Shown here one piece after another: positions 34,102 to 42,513 of a DNA stretch of 64,000 bases. The translations under genes were made by a program, and so were the position numbers. Origin of the DNA: Peptostreptococcus equinus (GTDB lineage Bacteria; Bacillota; Clostridia; Peptostreptococcales; Peptostreptococcaceae). A model generated the notes under the pieces. That model worked only from the letters and a program-made list of their open reading frames with translations, searched no databases and was not told where the DNA came from. The stretch covers positions 248,001 to 312,000 of the forward strand of contig NZ_CP114052.1 in the NCBI RefSeq assembly GCF_027125355.1. The letters are read 5' to 3'. Positions within the stretch are counted from its first letter, which is position 1. Each line of letters opens with the position of its first letter.

Positions 34102-34683
34102 TTATAAAACTCTTATTCCTTCTAATAAAATTTTTAAACCTATTAGAATTAATATTGTACCGCCTATTATTTCAGATTTACTTTTATATTTTGTACCGAA
34201 TCTAAATCCGACATAGACAGCCAAAGTTGATAAAGTAAGAGTTATTAAACCGATAATTGAACAGGCAAATAAAATATTGATTTTTAATAAGGCAAAAGAG
34301 AATCCTATAGCCAAAGCATCTATACTAGTAGCTATAGATAGCGTTAACAGCTCTTTATAGTCAATTTTTAAATCTCCACTTGCATCACATAATATCTCTT
34401 CTTCGGTTTTGACCTCTCTAGATTCTCTAATCATATTAAAACCTATTAGTGCCAATAAAATAAAGGCAACCCAGTGATCAATGGAAGCAATAAAGTTTGC
34501 GAATTTAGATCCGAGGAAATATCCTATAAAAGGCATAAAAGCTTGGAAAAATCCAAAGAATAAGGCTATAATGCCAGCTTTTTTCCAGTTCATTTCTCTC
34601 TGGCACATACCTTTACAAATTGCTACTGCAAAAGCATCCATACTTAGACCAGTGCCTATCAAAACAATATCAAACAATCTCAT
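34102..34683 (-). CDS. mntP: Manganese efflux pump MntP
   Basis: A 193-residue membrane protein with six predicted helices in two inverted repeats. The paired transport motifs are SMDAFAVAICKGM (repeat 1) and SIDALAIGFSFAL (repeat 2), each with the conserved Asp of the MntP family. It exports Mn2+ to avoid toxicity. It lies six bases downstream of a lipoprotein gene, so the two are probably cotranscribed. I searched by eye for the manganese (yybP-ykoY) riboswitch upstream and found none. Confidence 0.9.
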   Translation of the reverse strand: MRLFDIVLIGTGLSMDAFAVAICKGMCQREMNWKKAGIIALFFGFFQAFMPFIGYFLGSKFANFIASIDHWVAFILLALIGFNMIRESREVKTEEEILCDASGDLKIDYKELLTLSIATSIDALAIGFSFALLKINILFACSIIGLITLTLSTLAVYVGFRFGTKYKSKSEIIGGTILILIGLKILLEGIRVL

Positions 34684-34689
34684 AAATAA

Positions 34690-35391
34690 TTATTCTCCTG
34701 TAGGTGTACTTTTTTTTGATTTAGTATCTTCAGTATCAGTGTTATTAGATTCTTTTGAATTTTTATTATCCTTACTTTCTATATATTCTTTTCCAGTTTC
34801 AGCATCTATTATTATAGTCTTTTTTATTAATTCCTTTTCATTTTCTGCAGCATTGGTAAAATTAAACTTATATAAGTTTTTTCCGTCCTTATTGTAGAAT
34901 GAATAAGATTCTACAATATTTACATTAGCATCTTTAGTGTAAGGTGTAGCTTTTTCAATTGCATCTTTAAGATCTAATGTAGTCGCAAAATCAATAAATT
35001 TATTATTACCTTTGCCTAATGGACCTTTATTTTCTGTTTTAATTATATTTCCATTGCTAGCATCTATTGTAAGTATTTGATTTTCCTTAGTCTTAGTAAC
35101 ACCATCTAAAAAGTATAAGAACTTGTTATTTACTTTTTTAAGCTCTAAAGAAATAATGCTACTAGCTTTATTGGCTGTAGTAAATTTTAATATTGCTTGT
35201 TGTGGACCTATAATTTTTGCCATTCTAACATCAGAAAAATCTTCTGTTCTTTCAACTGTAGCTTTTCCGACCTGCGAATCCTTTTTCTTATTGTCTGTAC
35301 AAGCTACGCTTGAAATACATATAAGAGCAGACAAAGAAATCATAATTACTTTCTTATTTACAATACATATATTTTTTTTTGTATATTTCAT
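34690..35391 (-). CDS. Putative lipoprotein with PepSY-like repeats
   Basis: A 233-residue protein. A hydrophobic segment ends in the lipobox-like SSVAC near residue 31, so it is probably lipid-anchored on the outer face of the membrane. The rest contains two segments of PepSY-like pattern: LTIDASNGNIIKTE, and ...KKTIIIDAETGKEYIES. The tail is Ser/Asn/Asp/Lys-rich. The ATG at 35391 has GGGAGG upstream, supporting this start. It forms an apparent operon with mntP; whether it takes part in metal handling is unknown. Confidence 0.65.
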   Translation of the reverse strand: MKYTKKNICIVNKKVIMISLSALICISSVACTDNKKKDSQVGKATVERTEDFSDVRMAKIIGPQQAILKFTTANKASSIISLELKKVNNKFLYFLDGVTKTKENQILTIDASNGNIIKTENKGPLGKGNNKFIDFATTLDLKDAIEKATPYTKDANVNIVESYSFYNKDGKNLYKFNFTNAAENEKELIKKTIIIDAETGKEYIESKDNKNSKESNNTDTEDTKSKKSTPTGE

Positions 35392-35578
35392 TTCAATCCT
35401 CCCAGTTCAATTTTATAATATTATTATACAGTAAATGATATTATAAATGAATGCTTATAACTAATATAAGTTTCAAAAAAATAGTTTAAGAAAATATAAA
35501 GATATATAAAGAAAAGCTATAACAAGTAAGTTTGTAGTATGTTATAATGATTGAACATGGATTAAAGGAGGTGCTGTT

Positions 35579-36934
35579 TTGAAAATCATAATAATCGGTG
35601 GCGGTAAGGTAGGAACAAAAATATCTGAAAAACTTTCACTGGAAGAACATGATGTAACAGTAATAGAAAAAAATACTGATGTAATAAATAAAATAAAAGT
35701 ACATCAAGATATAGCTTGTATTAATGGAAATGGTATAAATTATGAAGTATTGGAAGAAGCTGGAGCAAGTAATGCCGATTTATTAATAGGATGTACTTCA
35801 TCTGATGAAATAAATATGTTTTCATGTCTTTTAGCAAAAAAAATAGGTGCAAAGAAAACGGTGGCAAGAGTTAGAAATCCAGAACTTCACAATCAATTAA
35901 ACTATATAAAAGATGATTTAGGACTAGATATGGTAATTAATCCAGAACTAGTAGCAGCTAGAGAAATGTCTAGAATACTTAGGTTTCCATCTGCAATAAA
36001 AGTAGAACCTTTTGCCAAGGGGAAGGTAGAATTAGTTGAATTTAAAATATATAAAGAATCTCCTTTAGCTGGAATGGCAATGAATCAGATAGCAAAAAAA
36101 TTTAGAATAAATGTTTTAATTTGTGCAGTTCAAAGAGGAGAAAAGGTATTTATTCCAAATGGAAAGACTGTAATAGAAGAAAAAGATAAGCTAAGCATAG
36201 TAGCTTCTCATGAGGAGCTAGAATACTTCTTAAAAGAGATTGGTGGATTTAGAAAAGTAATTAGAACAGTAATGATAGTAGGTGGAGGAAAAATATCTTA
36301 CTATTTATGTAAAACCTTAGAAAAAAATAATATTAACATAAAGATAATTGAGAAAGATCTTAATACATGTAAAAATCTATCACAATCTCTTCCTAAAGTA
36401 GAAGTAATATATGGTGATGGTACTGATCAACAATTACTAGAAGAAGAAGGTTTAGAAGAAGCAGAGGCATTTGTATCTCTTACAGGTATAGATGAAGAAA
36501 ACATACTCTTATCTATGTATGCAAATACAAAAAATATATCTAAGGTAATTACAAAAGTAAGTCAATCAACATTTCAAAATATGGTATATAACTTTGATTT
36601 AGATACAGTTATTTCTCCTAAAGATATAACAGCCACTATCATTGTAAGATATGTCAGATCTATGAATAATTCATATGCCAGTAAATTAAATAGTATGTAT
36701 AAAATTGTAGATGAAAAGATTGAAGTATTGGAATTCACTGTTAATGGAGCATGCCAAATTGTGGGAAAAAAATTAAAAGACCTATCTATAAAAAAAGATT
36801 TACTTATAGGTTGTATAGTTAGAAAAGGAAAGATAATTATTCCAAATGGTAACTCTACAATAGAAAACGGGGACGATGTGATTATAGTTACTTCTTATTT
36901 AGATATATTAGATATAGATGATATAATAGAATAG
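35579..36934 (+). CDS. trkA: Potassium uptake regulator TrkA
   Basis: A 451-residue cytosolic regulator of the Trk potassium transporter. It has two tandem RCK units. The first has the nucleotide-binding motif GGGKVGTKISEKL (about 6-18) and a TrkA_C domain. The second has GGGKISYYLCKTLE (about 238-251) with its own TrkA_C domain near 370-451. The start is TTG at 35579, preceded by AGGAGGTG. It is 12 bases upstream of trkH, so the pair is an operon. Binding of NAD(H) or ATP gates the channel-like partner. Confidence 0.94.
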   Translation: MKIIIIGGGKVGTKISEKLSLEEHDVTVIEKNTDVINKIKVHQDIACINGNGINYEVLEEAGASNADLLIGCTSSDEINMFSCLLAKKIGAKKTVARVRNPELHNQLNYIKDDLGLDMVINPELVAAREMSRILRFPSAIKVEPFAKGKVELVEFKIYKESPLAGMAMNQIAKKFRINVLICAVQRGEKVFIPNGKTVIEEKDKLSIVASHEELEYFLKEIGGFRKVIRTVMIVGGGKISYYLCKTLEKNNINIKIIEKDLNTCKNLSQSLPKVEVIYGDGTDQQLLEEEGLEEAEAFVSLTGIDEENILLSMYANTKNISKVITKVSQSTFQNMVYNFDLDTVISPKDITATIIVRYVRSMNNSYASKLNSMYKIVDEKIEVLEFTVNGACQIVGKKLKDLSIKKDLLIGCIVRKGKIIIPNGNSTIENGDDVIIVTSYLDILDIDDIIE

Positions 36935-36946
36935 AGGTTATAAAAG

Positions 36947-38398
36947 ATGAATTATGAAATGATGATTTATGTAATAATGAGTATAGCAAAGATAGAAGGT
37001 TTGCTATTATTTGTACCATCCTTGGTATCTCTAGTATATGGAGAATACAAGACATCTATGCAAATTGCAATAATTGCAATTGTATTTACAATCATAGGAT
37101 TTATTACAACTATAAAGAAACCGAGGAAATCGGACTTATTTACTAAAGATGGAATATTAATAGTAGGTATGGCTTGGATTTGTTTTTCTATAATAGGTTC
37201 ATTACCATTTATAATTACAGGATCTATACCTAGTGTAATTGATGCTCTATTCGAGACAGTATCAGGATTTACAACGACCGGTTCTTCTATACTCACAAAC
37301 ATAGAGGATTTACCACAAGGTGTTGTATTTTGGAGGTCGTTTACTCACTGGATTGGTGGAATGGGAGTATTAGTATTTGTGATGGCTATTACACCTTTAG
37401 TTGGTAGTAGTACTATGAATATAATGCAAGCAGAAGTACCTGGTCCATCAGTTGATAAGTTAGTTCCTAAAACAAAGCAAACAGCTAAGATATTATATAC
37501 TATATACATTGTAATGACTCTTTTAGAAGTAGTATTCTTAATGTTTGGTAATATGTCATTTTTTGATAGTTTGATGCATGCATTTTCAACAGCAGGTACG
37601 GGAGGATTTTCTAATAAGTCAAATAGTGTGAAATATTTTGATAGTGCATATATAGATGGTGTGATTACAGTATTTACTATATTTTTTGGAATAAATTTCA
37701 ATATATTTTATTTACTATTACTTAGAAAATTCAGCAGAGCATTTAAGAGTGAAGAATTAAGATGGTATTTAATAATAATAATTATAGCCACAACTATGAT
37801 AACAATTAATACATACAGTGTATATGGATCAGTGTTAAAGGCGTTTAGATATGCGTCTTTCCAAGTAGTGACGGTTATTTCAACTACTGGATTTATGACT
37901 GCTGACTTTAATCTATGGCCTAGCTTTTCTCAAGCAATATTAATATTGCTTATGATAATAGGTGCATGTGCAGGTTCTACTGGAGGAGGCTTAAAAGTTT
38001 CAAGGGTATTGATAATATTTAGGTATATGAAAAGTGAAATAAAGAAAATTATACACCCTAGATCAGTTAATAATATAAGCTTTGAGGGGAAAGTTATTGA
38101 TGATAGTACATTAAGAAGTATATCTGCATATTTAATACTTTATAGTTTTATAATACTATTTTCTTTTTTATTGATATCTATTAATAATTTTGATTTTCAA
38201 ACAAATATGAGTTCAGTAATAACTTGTATAAATAATGTAGGACCAGGTTTAGGAAAAATATGTGGGCCTGTAGGAAATTTTTCTTCATTTTCAGATTTTT
38301 CGAAGATAATATTAATATTTGATATGTTAATAGGTAGATTGGAAATTTTCCCAATTATCTTGCTATTCAGTCCTAGGATATTAAAAAGAAGATTTTAA
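36947..38398 (+). CDS. trkH: Potassium transporter TrkH
   Basis: A 483-residue integral membrane protein of the Trk/Ktr/HKT family. It contains four pore-loop repeats. The clearest are SGFTTTGSSIL, STAGTGGFSNK and STTGFMTADF. The fourth, NNVGPGLGKIC, is the usual weaker one. A TGGGLKVSRVLI segment lies near the third pore. It takes up K+ together with TrkA, encoded 12 bases upstream. There is no obvious c-di-AMP riboswitch or other leader before the operon. No clear terminator follows. Confidence 0.94.
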   Translation: MNYEMMIYVIMSIAKIEGLLLFVPSLVSLVYGEYKTSMQIAIIAIVFTIIGFITTIKKPRKSDLFTKDGILIVGMAWICFSIIGSLPFIITGSIPSVIDALFETVSGFTTTGSSILTNIEDLPQGVVFWRSFTHWIGGMGVLVFVMAITPLVGSSTMNIMQAEVPGPSVDKLVPKTKQTAKILYTIYIVMTLLEVVFLMFGNMSFFDSLMHAFSTAGTGGFSNKSNSVKYFDSAYIDGVITVFTIFFGINFNIFYLLLLRKFSRAFKSEELRWYLIIIIIATTMITINTYSVYGSVLKAFRYASFQVVTVISTTGFMTADFNLWPSFSQAILILLMIIGACAGSTGGGLKVSRVLIIFRYMKSEIKKIIHPRSVNNISFEGKVIDDSTLRSISAYLILYSFIILFSFLLISINNFDFQTNMSSVITCINNVGPGLGKICGPVGNFSSFSDFSKIILIFDMLIGRLEIFPIILLFSPRILKRRF

Positions 38399-38730
38399 AT
38401 AAAATAAATTAAATTTATTGGTATTTACATCATTATATTATGGTACAAATAAAGATAACTAACTGAAAATTTAAGAAAACTAGGTATAAAAAAAAAGATT
38501 AGATAAAATTAGTTCAGTTTTTACAGAACTAAAAATGGAAAAAGGTAGAAATAATTCATATTTTTGTCTTTTTATCCTTTACGTCATAATTATTAGTGTG
38601 GTATACTTTATAAGTAATAGACGTGTTCATTGGTAGATTGAGTTTATTACGTAATACTTATTACCATTAGGACACTTTTTTTGATTAAATTGTTTATTAA
38701 AATAAACTTATATATGGAAAGGATGTTTGT
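38399..38730 (+). promoter_or_regulatory. Leader and intergenic region upstream of purA
   Basis: The first 180 bases are AT-rich; the only structure seen there is a short TTAGTTC/GAACTAA hairpin near 38510-38532. A promoter follows, with TTTACG (38578-38583), 18 bases, and TATACT (38602-38607). The leader then forms a terminator at 38623-38682. No gene is present. Confidence 0.6.
38623..38682 (+). terminator. Leader terminator (candidate attenuator) before purA
   Basis: GTGTTC (38623-38628) pairs with GGACAC (38670-38675). The inner TTGGTAG (38630-38636 region) pairs with TTACCA (38661-38666 region), and seven T residues follow at 38676-38682. Upstream GTAATA (38614-38619) can pair perfectly with TATTAC at 38645-38650 or 38659-38664. 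The second of these would break the inner terminator stem. This suggests conditional termination ahead of purA. It does not match the purine riboswitch consensus. Confidence 0.65.
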
Positions 38731-40008
38731 ATGTTAACAGCAATAACAGGAATAAACTGGGGCGATGAAGGTAAAGGAAGAATGGTAGACTTACTATCTG
38801 AAGATTATGATATAGTAGTTAGATATCAAGGTGGAAATAATGCAGGTCACACAGTAGTAAATGAAAGAGGAAAGTTTATACTAAACTTATTGCCATCAGG
38901 CATACTGAGAACAGACGTTGTAAATATAATAGGAAATGGTGTAGTAGTTGATATAAAACATCTTTGTGAAGAAATGGGCAAGTTAATTAGTGCGGGTATT
39001 GAAATTACACCTGATAATTTGAAAATAAGCGATAGGGCTATAATAGTAATGCCATATCATGTAAAGCAAGATTGTCTAGAAGAAGAAAGATTGTCAGATG
39101 CAAAATATGGATCAACTAAAAGAGGGATAGCTCCAGTATACGGAGACAAGTACATGAAAAAAGGCCTTAGAATGGGAGAACTATTAGATAGTGAAGAATC
39201 TTTAAAAGAAAGGCTAAAAGGAATTATTGAATGGAAGAATCTTATGCTAGCTGATGGTTATGGAGATAGTCCAATAGAGTTTGATCAAATGTGGTCATAT
39301 TTAAAAGAATATGGTGATGTTGCAAAGAAATTTGTATGTGATACTGGTCTATACTTAAATCAAGCAAATAAAGAAGGAAAGAATATTATGTTTGAAGCAC
39401 AATTAGGTGCTTTAAGAGATATAGATTTTGGTATATATCCATTTACATCATCATCATCTTCAATAGCAGCTTATGCTCCAATTGGTGCAGGGGTTCCAAA
39501 CTTGAAGGTTGAAAGATCAATAGGTATAATGAAGGCTTATTCAACTTGTGTAGGTGAAGGACCATTTACAGCTGAAATGTTCGGAGATGAAGCAGAGCAA
39601 CTGAGAAAAGCTGGTAATGAATATGGTGCAGCTACTGGTAGACCAAGAAGAGTAGGAGGGTTTGATGTACTTGCTTCTAGATATGGTGTAAGATGTCAAG
39701 GAGCAGACGAAATAGCTTTGACAAAATTAGATGTACTTTCATACTTTGAAGAAATACCAGTATGTGTAGGATATAAATTTGATGATACAGTCCTTGATGA
39801 ATTCCCAATAGGAGAAAAACTATTCAAGGCTCAACCCGTATATGAATATAAAAAGGGATGGATGAAAGATATTTCCAACTGCAAGACATTGGAAGAACTT
39901 CCAAAAGAGGCTATAGATTACATAAAATATATAGAAAAAGTAGTAGATTGTAAAATAACTTACGTTTCTGTAGGTGCTGAAAGAGAACAATATATAGTAA
40001 TGCCATAG
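38731..40008 (+). CDS. purA: Adenylosuccinate synthetase
   Basis: PurA joins IMP and aspartate using GTP, the first committed step to AMP. The protein has 425 residues. GDEGKGRMVDLL and GGNNAGHTV form the active site near the N-terminus, and GTTKRG-type GSTKRGIAPVYGDK follows. GPFTAEMFGD and GRPRRVGGFD are also typical. GGAAAGGA lies upstream of the ATG. The gene is 27 bases from purB, which catalyses the next step, so the two form an operon. A terminator-containing leader precedes it. Confidence 0.96.
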   Translation: MLTAITGINWGDEGKGRMVDLLSEDYDIVVRYQGGNNAGHTVVNERGKFILNLLPSGILRTDVVNIIGNGVVVDIKHLCEEMGKLISAGIEITPDNLKISDRAIIVMPYHVKQDCLEEERLSDAKYGSTKRGIAPVYGDKYMKKGLRMGELLDSEESLKERLKGIIEWKNLMLADGYGDSPIEFDQMWSYLKEYGDVAKKFVCDTGLYLNQANKEGKNIMFEAQLGALRDIDFGIYPFTSSSSSIAAYAPIGAGVPNLKVERSIGIMKAYSTCVGEGPFTAEMFGDEAEQLRKAGNEYGAATGRPRRVGGFDVLASRYGVRCQGADEIALTKLDVLSYFEEIPVCVGYKFDDTVLDEFPIGEKLFKAQPVYEYKKGWMKDISNCKTLEELPKEAIDYIKYIEKVVDCKITYVSVGAEREQYIVMP

Positions 40009-40035
40009 TGGCTCTAATTTTAAGGAGGAAAAATA

Positions 40036-41460
40036 ATGAATAATACATATCAATCACCCCTTACATCTAGATACGCAAGTAAGGAAATGCAGGAATTATT
40101 TTCTCCAGATAAAAAGTTTACTACTTGGAGAAAGCTGTGGATAGCCTTGGCTGAAACAGAAAAAGAACTAGGTTTAGACATTAGCCAAGAACAAATAGAT
40201 GAATTAAAAAAATTCCAAAATGATATTAATTATGATGTTGCAAAGCAGAGAGAGAAAGAAGTTAGACATGATGTTATGAGTCATGTATATGCATATGGAG
40301 TTCAGTGCCCAAAGGCTGCAGGTATAATACATTTGGGTGCTACATCCTGTTTTGTTGGAGATAATACAGACTTAATAGTAATGTATGAAGCCTTGGAAAT
40401 GATAAAGAAGAGGCTAATAAAGGTTATTCAGGTCCTAGCTAAATTTGCTGATGAGTATAAAGAATTGCCAACGTTAGGATTTACACATTTTCAGCCAGCT
40501 CAACCGACTACAGTAGGCAAAAGAGCAACATTATGGATAGAAGATTTTCTATTGGATTTGGAAACATTAGAAGATTTTTTACAGAGAAAAAGATTGAGAG
40601 GAGCAAAAGGTACGACAGGTACTCAAGCCTCTTTTATGGAACTATTTGATGGCAATTTTGAAAAAGTTAAGCAAGTAGATAAGATGATTGCAAATAAAAT
40701 GGGGTATGATGATGTATTTCCAGTGACTGGACAGACATATTCAAGAAAGATAGACAGTCAGGTAATTAATATACTTTCTGGCATAGCACAGTCAGCCACA
40801 AAGTTTTCTAATGATATAAGGCTTTTACAACACTTAAAAGAAGTTGAAGAACCATTTGAAAAGAATCAAATAGGATCTTCAGCTATGGCATACAAGAGAA
40901 ATCCTATGAGAAGTGAGAGAATAGCATCTTTATCAAGATATGTGATTTCAGATATGCTCAATCCAGCTATGACAGTAGCAGGGCAGTGGTTTGAAAGAAC
41001 CTTGGATGACTCTGCAAATAAAAGAATATCAGTTCCAGAGGCATTTTTAGCAACTGATGCAGTATTGAATTTATGTGCAAACGTAAGTGATGGATTGGTT
41101 GTATATCCAAAAGTCATTGAACAGAGATTAATGAAAGAACTACCTTTTATGGCAACAGAAAATATAATGATGGATGCCGTAAAAAGAGGTGGAAATAGAC
41201 AAGAACTTCATGAAAAGATAAGAGTACATTCTTTAGAAGCTGCAAGAATGGTAAAATCAGAAGGAATGGAAAATGATTTAGTGGATAGAATTGCTGGTGA
41301 CTCTGATTTTGGTATTACAAAAGAAGAAATACTTGAAGTCTTAAAACCAGAATTATATGTTGGAGCAGCTCCACTACAGGTTGAAGAATTTTTGAATAAT
41401 GTGGTAGGTCCGATACTATATAAAGAAGAAACTATAGAAACAGCAGAAATAACAGTATAA
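40036..41460 (+). CDS. purB: Adenylosuccinate lyase
   Basis: PurB cleaves adenylosuccinate to AMP and fumarate, and also acts in the main purine pathway. It has 474 residues. The fumarase/aspartase-superfamily signature is SSAMAYKRNPMRSE around residue 286, and the conserved His elements are in DVMSHVYAYG and LGFTHFQPAQPTT. The enzyme is similar to the longer eukaryote-like PurB form rather than the 430-residue B. subtilis type. AGGAGG precedes the ATG. It is the second gene of purA-purB. Confidence 0.95.
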   Translation: MNNTYQSPLTSRYASKEMQELFSPDKKFTTWRKLWIALAETEKELGLDISQEQIDELKKFQNDINYDVAKQREKEVRHDVMSHVYAYGVQCPKAAGIIHLGATSCFVGDNTDLIVMYEALEMIKKRLIKVIQVLAKFADEYKELPTLGFTHFQPAQPTTVGKRATLWIEDFLLDLETLEDFLQRKRLRGAKGTTGTQASFMELFDGNFEKVKQVDKMIANKMGYDDVFPVTGQTYSRKIDSQVINILSGIAQSATKFSNDIRLLQHLKEVEEPFEKNQIGSSAMAYKRNPMRSERIASLSRYVISDMLNPAMTVAGQWFERTLDDSANKRISVPEAFLATDAVLNLCANVSDGLVVYPKVIEQRLMKELPFMATENIMMDAVKRGGNRQELHEKIRVHSLEAARMVKSEGMENDLVDRIAGDSDFGITKEEILEVLKPELYVGAAPLQVEEFLNNVVGPILYKEETIETAEITV

Positions 41461-41513
41461 TGTTGTTTAATTATATATAAATGTAATATAAAAAGAAAAT
41501 AAATATGAATTTC

Positions 41514-41547
41514 AAATAGCTAAAGCGTATTCGGTTTAGCTATTTTT
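41514..41547 (+). terminator. Terminator after purB, overlapping a second hairpin
   Basis: AAATAGCTAAA (41514-41524) pairs with TTTAGCTATTT (41535-41545), continuing into a T-rich run. The same right arm is the left half of a perfect 18-base inverted repeat (41537-41554 with 41559-41576), so two hairpins compete for it. Confidence 0.8.
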
Positions 41548-41576
41548 ATATATTGATTAATATATAAAAATAGCTA
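41537..41576. repeat. Perfect 18-base inverted repeat
   Basis: TAGCTATTTTTATATATT (41537-41554) is followed by GATT and then its exact reverse complement (41559-41576). It shares its left arm with the purB terminator. Confidence 0.85.
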
Positions 41577-41792
41577 TTATAAAAAAGTTTTAGATTGGCG
41601 TAAGAATATAAAGGGATAGTTATTATATTGAAATGTTTTATGATAAAGTATTAGGTTATGACTTATGATTTGCTAAGATTATAAAATATATAAATTTTAA
41701 ATAGTAAAGATATTATTTGTTTGATATAATAACTTAAACAAGTAAACTTTTGAAGTAAGAAAAATATATAACTGCTTAATAAGGAGAATATT

Positions 41793-41915
41793 ATGAATCA
41801 AAAAGAAATTATTTATAATCAGCTAAATCAACCTATAGGTAAAGAACTAATAGATTTTCATGAAGGAAATATGCCAGTGATAGACATATATAAGAGGGAA
41901 TTTAGTAAGCATTGA
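41793..41915 (+). pseudogene. 5' fragment of the frameshifted GNAT acetyltransferase gene
   Basis: An ATG at 41793 with AAGGAG upstream opens a 40-codon frame ending IDIYKREFSKH at 41915. Its text (NQPIGKELIDFHEGNMPVID) is the usual N-terminal extension of a clostridial/bacillar GNAT group. In the +1 frame the following sequence reads RGNLVSIEKMSYKHF, continuing into the acetyltransferase. The switch occurs between about 41885 and 41900, near AGAGGG. The intact gene would span 41793-42501. Confidence 0.65.
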
Positions 41916-41919
41916 GAAA

Positions 41920-42501
41920 ATGTCATATAAGCATTTCGACGATTTATTTTCTGTATATAGCTCTTTAACTTCAGATGATTCTTTTACATATATGGTATTT
42001 GATAAATTTGAAAAAGTAGAGTGTTTTAAGCTATTTTTTGAGAACATGATAAAATCAATAGATCCATATTATTTAGCAATAATAGATAATAAATCAAAAA
42101 AAGCTATTGGTAGTTTTGCTTTAATGAGGATTGATAAAAATAATAGAGTTATAGAGATTGGCAGTATATTATATTCAGATATTCTCAAAAAAAGTAAAAT
42201 GGCAACTGAAGCTCAATATTTAATAATGAAATATGTATTTGAAGATATTAAATATAGAAGATATGAGTGGAAATGTGATAACTACAATGAGCCATCTAAA
42301 AGGGCCGCAAAAAGACTTGGCTTTAAATATGAAGGACTTTTTAGAAAAGCTATGGTATATAAAGGTCGAAATCGAGATACTGCTTGGTTTTCTATAATTG
42401 ATGATGAATGGAAGTTACTAAAAAATAAATTTGAAGCTTGGTTAGAAGATTCAAATTTTGATAAAGAAGGTAAACAGATAAAAGCATTGAATGAATTATA
42501 A
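41920..42501 (+). CDS. GNAT-family N-acetyltransferase (main frame; likely frameshifted at the 5' end)
   Basis: The open frame of 193 residues has a RimJ/RimL-like acetyltransferase fold. Its features are KKAIGSFALMRID (beta-strand before the acetyl-CoA site), EIGSILYSDILKKSKMATEAQYLIMKYVFE, and CDNYNEPSKRAAKRLGFKYEGLFRKAMVYKGRNRDTAWFS. The usual start region (GxxVxLExL) lies upstream in the same frame but without a start codon, and the true start at 41793 is in another frame. The ATG at 41920 has no ribosome site. Function is probably impaired unless the frameshift is a sequencing error. The substrate is unknown. Confidence 0.75.
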   Translation: MSYKHFDDLFSVYSSLTSDDSFTYMVFDKFEKVECFKLFFENMIKSIDPYYLAIIDNKSKKAIGSFALMRIDKNNRVIEIGSILYSDILKKSKMATEAQYLIMKYVFEDIKYRRYEWKCDNYNEPSKRAAKRLGFKYEGLFRKAMVYKGRNRDTAWFSIIDDEWKLLKNKFEAWLEDSNFDKEGKQIKALNEL

Positions 42502-42513
42502 AAGAGGTGCATG

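Larger units (their letters stand above)
41461..41792. other. Intergenic region after purB
   Basis: The 332 bases contain the triple-arm hairpin at 41514-41576. Another roughly 200 bases of AT-rich sequence follow, with a TATAAT-like site near 41725. No gene is evident apart from the start of the frameshifted acetyltransferase at 41793. Confidence 0.55.

Noticed and set aside
35392..35578. Manganese (yybP-ykoY) riboswitch upstream of the lipoprotein-mntP operon
   Set aside because: None of the conserved GGGGAGUA-type loops is present; the region is plain AT-rich sequence.
38602..38690. Purine riboswitch upstream of purA
   Set aside because: The conserved TTTCTACC and ATATGG-type core elements of the purine aptamer are absent; only a terminator-like leader is supported.
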